Source: Flammeovirgaceae bacterium
Lineage (GTDB): Bacteria; Bacteroidota; Bacteroidia; Cytophagales; Cyclobacteriaceae
DNA length: 64,000 bases
Assembly (NCBI GenBank): GCA_016712035.1
Contig: JADJRT010000008.1
Location: 47,501-111,500 of the forward strand
Direction: 5' to 3'
Positions 60,273-64,000 of this stretch are shown here, piece after piece. Under the pieces are notes generated by a model. It made no database searches and was not told the origin of the DNA. It saw only the letters and a program-made list of their open reading frames with translations. Each line of letters opens with the position of its first letter. The first letter of the stretch is position 1. A program made the translations under genes and the position numbers.

Positions 60273-61301
60273 ATGTCATTGAATTCAACCGATCATGTTT
60301 TAGTCACTGGTGGGGCCGGTTATATAGGTTCACATACTGTTGTTGAACTTATTAACGAAGGGTATAAAGTTACCGTAGTGGATACGCTTGAGCGAAGTGA
60401 ACTTAAAATTATTGAAGGTGTAGAGCAGATAACAAACTCCAAAATTGATTTTCATAAAATTGATTGTCTTGATTTCAATTCATTGGATTCATTGTTCTCC
60501 AAAAATAAATTTACGGCAGTCATTCATTTTGCGGCTTATAAGTCGGTGAACGAATCTGTTGCTAAGCCTATTGAGTATTATAAGAATAATGTTGGTTCGC
60601 TGATTACCTTACTTGAGGTAATGAAAAAGCATCAGGTCCACGATTTGATTTTCTCTTCGTCATGCACGGTATATGGCCAACCCGATCAGGTTCAGGTAAA
60701 CGAATCAGCGCCTTTTAAAAAACCAGAATCACCTTACGGATCAACTAAGCAGGTATGTGAGAAAATATTAGAAGATGCGGCAACGGAAAAATTTAGAATT
60801 ATTTCATTACGGTATTTCAATCCAATCGGGGCACACCCCAGTGCGTTGATAGGTGAATTGCCTATTGGCGTTCCAAACAATTTGGTTCCATACGTTACGC
60901 AAACGGCAGCGGGCATTCGCGAGAAGCTACTTGTTTTTGGAAATGATTACGACACTACGGATGGCTCTTGCGTTCGTGATTTTATTCATGTGTGCGATGT
61001 TGCCACAGCGCATGTAAAGGCTATCGAATATTTGAACAATAGAAAAGAGACAAGTCTGTTTGATGCTTTCAACTTAGGCACCGGTATTGGAGTATCCGTG
61101 TTGGAGTTGGTAAAGAAGTTTATTGAAGTGACAGGTGTTACTATCAATTATTCAATTGGCCCACGCAGGCCTGGTGATGTTGTGAAAGTTTATGCTGATC
61201 CCAGTAAAATAAATGGAGCATTTGATTGGCATACACACTATGATTTAGGTCAATCCTTGTTGAATGCCTGGCAATGGGAGAAAAAATTAAGAGGCATATA
61301 A
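60273..61301 (+). CDS. galE: UDP-glucose 4-epimerase
   Basis: 342 aa SDR. VTGGAGYIGSHTVVEL; catalytic Ser-Tyr-Lys (SSSCTVYG, SPYGSTKQ); ending with RPGDVVKVYADP and GalE-type C-terminus. Interconverts UDP-Glc and UDP-Gal (possibly also the N-acetyl forms). Only 1 nt after the dehydrogenase gene. Frame intact. Confidence 0.93.
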   Translation: MSLNSTDHVLVTGGAGYIGSHTVVELINEGYKVTVVDTLERSELKIIEGVEQITNSKIDFHKIDCLDFNSLDSLFSKNKFTAVIHFAAYKSVNESVAKPIEYYKNNVGSLITLLEVMKKHQVHDLIFSSSCTVYGQPDQVQVNESAPFKKPESPYGSTKQVCEKILEDAATEKFRIISLRYFNPIGAHPSALIGELPIGVPNNLVPYVTQTAAGIREKLLVFGNDYDTTDGSCVRDFIHVCDVATAHVKAIEYLNNRKETSLFDAFNLGTGIGVSVLELVKKFIEVTGVTINYSIGPRRPGDVVKVYADPSKINGAFDWHTHYDLGQSLLNAWQWEKKLRGI

Positions 61302-61310
61302 ATTTATTGT

Positions 61311-62444
61311 ATGGAGAAAATCAGAATGGCCGACCTTCATACGCAGTATCTGCGCATAAAGCCCGAGATTGATTCGGCAATTCAAGAAGTTTTGGATTCA
61401 ACCGCCTTCATTCAGGGGCCGCAAGTCAACCGATTTTCAAATTCGTTAGCAGCGTATCTTGATTCTAACTTTGTTATTCCTTGTGCCAATGGCACCGATG
61501 CCTTGCAAATAGCGATGATGGCGTTGGGCTGCAAGCCAGGCGATGAAGTTATTATACCAGTTCACACGTACGTGGCTACTGCCGAAGTGATTGCCTTACT
61601 TGGTCTTAAACCTGTTTTCACGGAAGTAGATGCAAAGACGTTTAATCTTGATGTAAGCAAATTAGAAGAAATGATTTCGGATAAAACGTTTGCTATCGTA
61701 CCGGTTCATTTATATGGTCAATGTGCAGATATGGAACCGATATTGGCGTTGGCAAAAAAACATAACGTTCATGTGATTGAAGATGTTGCTCAGGCATTAG
61801 GTGCCGTTTATACTTTTTCAAATGGAGAGAAGAAACGGGCTGGCACAATGGGTACTTTTGGCTGCACGTCATTTTTCCCTTCCAAAAATTTAGGCTGCTT
61901 TGGTGATGGCGGAGCAATCTTTACACAGGATTCAGCATTGGCAGAAAAAATTAAGATGATTGCTAATCATGGACAAAAGATAAAATATCATCACGACATC
62001 ATTGGGGTTAACAGCCGGTTGGATACGTTGCAGGCAGCCATCTTAGATGTTAAATTAAAACATCTTAATGATTATGAGCAGCGCAGAAATGAGGTGGCAA
62101 ACTTTTATGATCGGGAATTAGGAAACGTTTCTTTTTTAGAAGTACCAGAGCGAGCAAAAAATTCAACGCATGTATTTCATCAATACACAATTAAAACCAA
62201 AGGGATAGATCGCGATAAGCTGAAATCTTATTTAGAAAGTAAAGGAATTCCAACCATGATTTATTATCCTGTTCCGCTGCATTTGCAAACGGCTTATGCG
62301 CGAGCGGAATATCAAGCTGGCACCTTTCCAATAACAGAGCAATTATCAAAAACAGTTTTGTCTTTGCCCATTCATACCGAAATGGACGAAGAACAATTGT
62401 TATACATTTGCAATACAATCAAAGATTTTTCAAATCATGCCTGA
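61311..62444 (+). CDS. DegT/DnrJ/EryC1 aminotransferase (WbpE-like)
   Basis: 377 aa PLP-dependent sugar aminotransferase. PLP Lys in SFFPSKNLGCFGDGGAI, and DVAQALGA. The WbpE type makes the 3-amino group of UDP-GlcNAc3NA from the 3-keto-uronic acid made by WbpB. Stop overlaps the next ATG by 8 nt. Assignment to WbpE rather than another sugar aminotransferase rests on the neighbours. Confidence 0.86.
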   Translation: MEKIRMADLHTQYLRIKPEIDSAIQEVLDSTAFIQGPQVNRFSNSLAAYLDSNFVIPCANGTDALQIAMMALGCKPGDEVIIPVHTYVATAEVIALLGLKPVFTEVDAKTFNLDVSKLEEMISDKTFAIVPVHLYGQCADMEPILALAKKHNVHVIEDVAQALGAVYTFSNGEKKRAGTMGTFGCTSFFPSKNLGCFGDGGAIFTQDSALAEKIKMIANHGQKIKYHHDIIGVNSRLDTLQAAILDVKLKHLNDYEQRRNEVANFYDRELGNVSFLEVPERAKNSTHVFHQYTIKTKGIDRDKLKSYLESKGIPTMIYYPVPLHLQTAYARAEYQAGTFPITEQLSKTVLSLPIHTEMDEEQLLYICNTIKDFSNHA

Positions 62445-63018
62445 GCCTAAAAATTATTTTGCGCACGAAACTGCCATAATTGATGAAGGCTGCGAGATTG
62501 GAGCTGGAACAAAAATCTGGCACTTCTCGCATATTATGCCTAATTGTAAAATTGGCGAAAACTGTAACATTGGTCAGAATGTGGTCATCTCTCCGCAAGT
62601 TGTATTAGGTAAAAATGTTAAGGTTCAAAATAATGTATCGATCTACACAGGCGTAGTTTGTGAGGATGATGTTTTTCTTGGGCCTTCTATGGTTTTTACT
62701 AATGTAATTAACCCGCGAAGTGCCGTTAACCGGAAGAATGAATACGCAAAAACAATCGTAAAGAAGGGCGCTTCCATTGGTGCCAATGCTACTATTGTAT
62801 GTGGAAATGATATTGGTGCATTTGCTTTTATAGGTGCCGGGGCCGTAGTAACTAAAACTGTTCCTGATTATGCGTTGGTTATTGGAAATCCCGCAAGGCA
62901 AACCGGTTGGATGAGTGAGTATGGACACAAACTTGAATTCGATAAAACGGGTTTGGCGGTTTGCTCAGAAAGCAAGGAGAAGTATGAATTGAAAGATAGA
63001 AAAGTAGTTAAGTTGTAA
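62437..63018 (+). CDS. Sugar N-acetyltransferase, left-handed beta-helix (WbpD-like)
   Basis: 193 aa with hexapeptide repeats throughout (IGAGTKIWHFSHIMPN; GENCNIGQNVVIS). WbpD-type enzymes acetylate the 3-amino group of UDP-GlcNAc3NA. The length and the early HF pattern match the WbpD/WlbB family. One base between its stop and the next ATG. Confidence 0.87.
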   Translation: MPEPKNYFAHETAIIDEGCEIGAGTKIWHFSHIMPNCKIGENCNIGQNVVISPQVVLGKNVKVQNNVSIYTGVVCEDDVFLGPSMVFTNVINPRSAVNRKNEYAKTIVKKGASIGANATIVCGNDIGAFAFIGAGAVVTKTVPDYALVIGNPARQTGWMSEYGHKLEFDKTGLAVCSESKEKYELKDRKVVKL

Positions 63019-63019
63019 T

Positions 63020-63916
63020 ATGAAAAATTTCTCATTAATAGGAGCAGCAGGATTTATTGCACCCCGGCATTTGAAGGCTATTAAAGAAACCGGTAATGAT
63101 TTAGTAGCCGCCATGGATCGGTTTGATAGTGTTGGCATTATGGATAGCTATTTTCCGCATGCTGATTTCTTTACCGAGTTTGAACGATTTGACAGACATA
63201 TTGATAAACTTCGGAGACAAGGAAAGAAGGTTGACTTTGTAAGTATTTGCTCACCAAATTATTTACACGATTCGCACATACGATTTGCGTTGCGGCAACA
63301 AGCCGATGCCATTTGTGAAAAACCTTTAGTGCTCAACCCCTGGAATGTGGATGCACTGCAAGAGATTGAGCGCGAAACCGGCAAAAAAATTTATACTATT
63401 TTACAACTTCGCTTACATCCATCTATCATTGCTTTACGCGAAGAAGTATTAGCTGATAAAACAAAAAAAGTTTTTGATGTTGATTTAACCTATATCACTT
63501 CACGAGGCATGTGGTATCATCACAGTTGGAAAGGTGATGAAAGTAAATCGGGAGGAATTGCAACAAACATTGGCGTTCACTTTTTTGATATGCTGCTCTG
63601 GATTTTTGGAGATTTAAAAAAAGTTGAGATTGAAAAATATGAAAGTGACCATGCAGCTGGTTATTTGGAAATGGAAAGGGCAAGGGTGAAATGGTTTTTG
63701 AGCATCAATGAAGATCACCTCCCTAAGGCAGTTAAAGAGCAGGGTAAGCGGACATTTCGATCATTAAAAATGAACGAGCGTGAAATTGAATTCAGCGATG
63801 GATTCACCGATTTGCATACCCGTAGCTATCAGGAGATCCTAAATGGAAATGGATTTGGTTTACAAGATGCTAAACCATCTATTGAACTTGTTCATCAAAT
63901 TCGCCAGCATGGCTAA
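63020..63916 (+). CDS. Gfo/Idh/MocA oxidoreductase (WbpB/WlbA-like)
   Basis: 298 aa. NAD motif near the start (LIGAAGFIAPRHLKAI), DFVSICSPNYLH, CEKPLVLNP and the later MWYHHSWKGDESKSGG and INIGVHFFD-type region. WbpB/WlbA oxidises C3 of UDP-GlcNAcA. Together with the dehydrogenase, aminotransferase and acetyltransferase it completes a UDP-2,3-diacetamido-uronic acid route. Normal for the family; frame intact. Confidence 0.87.
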   Translation: MKNFSLIGAAGFIAPRHLKAIKETGNDLVAAMDRFDSVGIMDSYFPHADFFTEFERFDRHIDKLRRQGKKVDFVSICSPNYLHDSHIRFALRQQADAICEKPLVLNPWNVDALQEIERETGKKIYTILQLRLHPSIIALREEVLADKTKKVFDVDLTYITSRGMWYHHSWKGDESKSGGIATNIGVHFFDMLLWIFGDLKKVEIEKYESDHAAGYLEMERARVKWFLSINEDHLPKAVKEQGKRTFRSLKMNEREIEFSDGFTDLHTRSYQEILNGNGFGLQDAKPSIELVHQIRQHG

Positions 63917-63965
63917 GAAGGTCTCAATACTGAAATTAGTACCTTTGACTTTAATAGTTATTTAA

Positions 63966-64000
63966 ATGAAAGGAATTGTCCTAGCCGGTGGATCAGGCAC
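63966..64000 (+). CDS. rfbA: Glucose-1-phosphate thymidylyltransferase, 5' end (partial)
   Basis: Only 11 codons before the window ends: MKGIVLAGGSG, the exact start of RfbA (GGSGT nucleotide-binding loop). Would make dTDP-glucose for rhamnose or other deoxy sugars. It lies 49 nt after the preceding gene; identity is likely but based on 11 residues. Confidence 0.7.
   Translation, partial: MKGIVLAGGSG

Overview
The window is a piece of a Bacteroidota chromosome, most likely order Cytophagales. Signs are type IX secretion genes (porU, porV), a 5S/23S rRNA pair of Bacteroidota type, promoters that fit TTTG / TAnnTTTG, SecA and CarB with the lengths and ends usual in this phylum, a Na+-NQR subunit, and a GGGP-synthase-like gene. 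GC content looks moderate. There is no phage, IS element, CRISPR array or tRNA that I can see.

Layout: 1-923 is the 3' end of 23S rRNA, a spacer with processing stems, 5S rRNA and a terminator. 982-8177 (minus) is an operon-like run: M16 peptidase-like protein, porV, porU, pssA and an MBL hydrolase. 8268-14462 (plus) holds an FAD oxidoreductase, a long beta-propeller/outer-membrane protein, yicC and a DUF1080 lipoprotein. 14514-24568 is mixed: serine hydrolase, histidine kinase, tex, an Nramp-like transporter, a META-domain lipoprotein and an arginase-like protein. 24673-30186 (minus) has nqrF and the methionine operon metY-metX-hom, preceded by a SAM riboswitch and a Cys/Met-rich leader ORF. 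30309-43092 has fabG, lpdA, deoC, gapN-like, acyP, a GGGP synthase, small membrane proteins, a Na/Pi cotransporter-like protein, an M20 amidohydrolase and a SPOR lipoprotein. 43187-50471 (minus) has secA, dapF and carB. 50612-52306 is a GMC oxidoreductase. 52419-57069 (minus) is cytochrome c maturation (ccmB, C, D, E, F). 57056-64000 is a surface polysaccharide locus: a Wzz-like gene facing away from an operon of nucleotide-sugar genes (UDP-glucuronate 4-epimerase, UDP-HexNAc 6-dehydrogenase, galE, and WbpE/WbpD/WbpB-like enzymes for a 2,3-diacetamido-uronic acid), followed by the start of rfbA.

Most distinctive observation: upstream of metY, a SAM riboswitch closes about 10 nt before the ATG of a 45-codon leader ORF ending Met-Gln-Cys-Cys-Met-Cys-Cys-stop. 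That ORF is followed at once by a hairpin-forming segment and then the metY-metX-hom operon. This looks like two stacked sulfur-amino-acid sensors.

Second strong pattern: about a third of the conserved genes, including the essential secA, dapF and carB, are broken. Most breaks are single-base deletions in or beside short homopolymers. Three others are in-frame TAA codons, and carB has an internal loss of about 44 codons. Because essential genes are hit, most of these are probably read or assembly errors, so the 'pseudogene' label below means 'reading frame broken in this sequence', not 'dead in the cell'.
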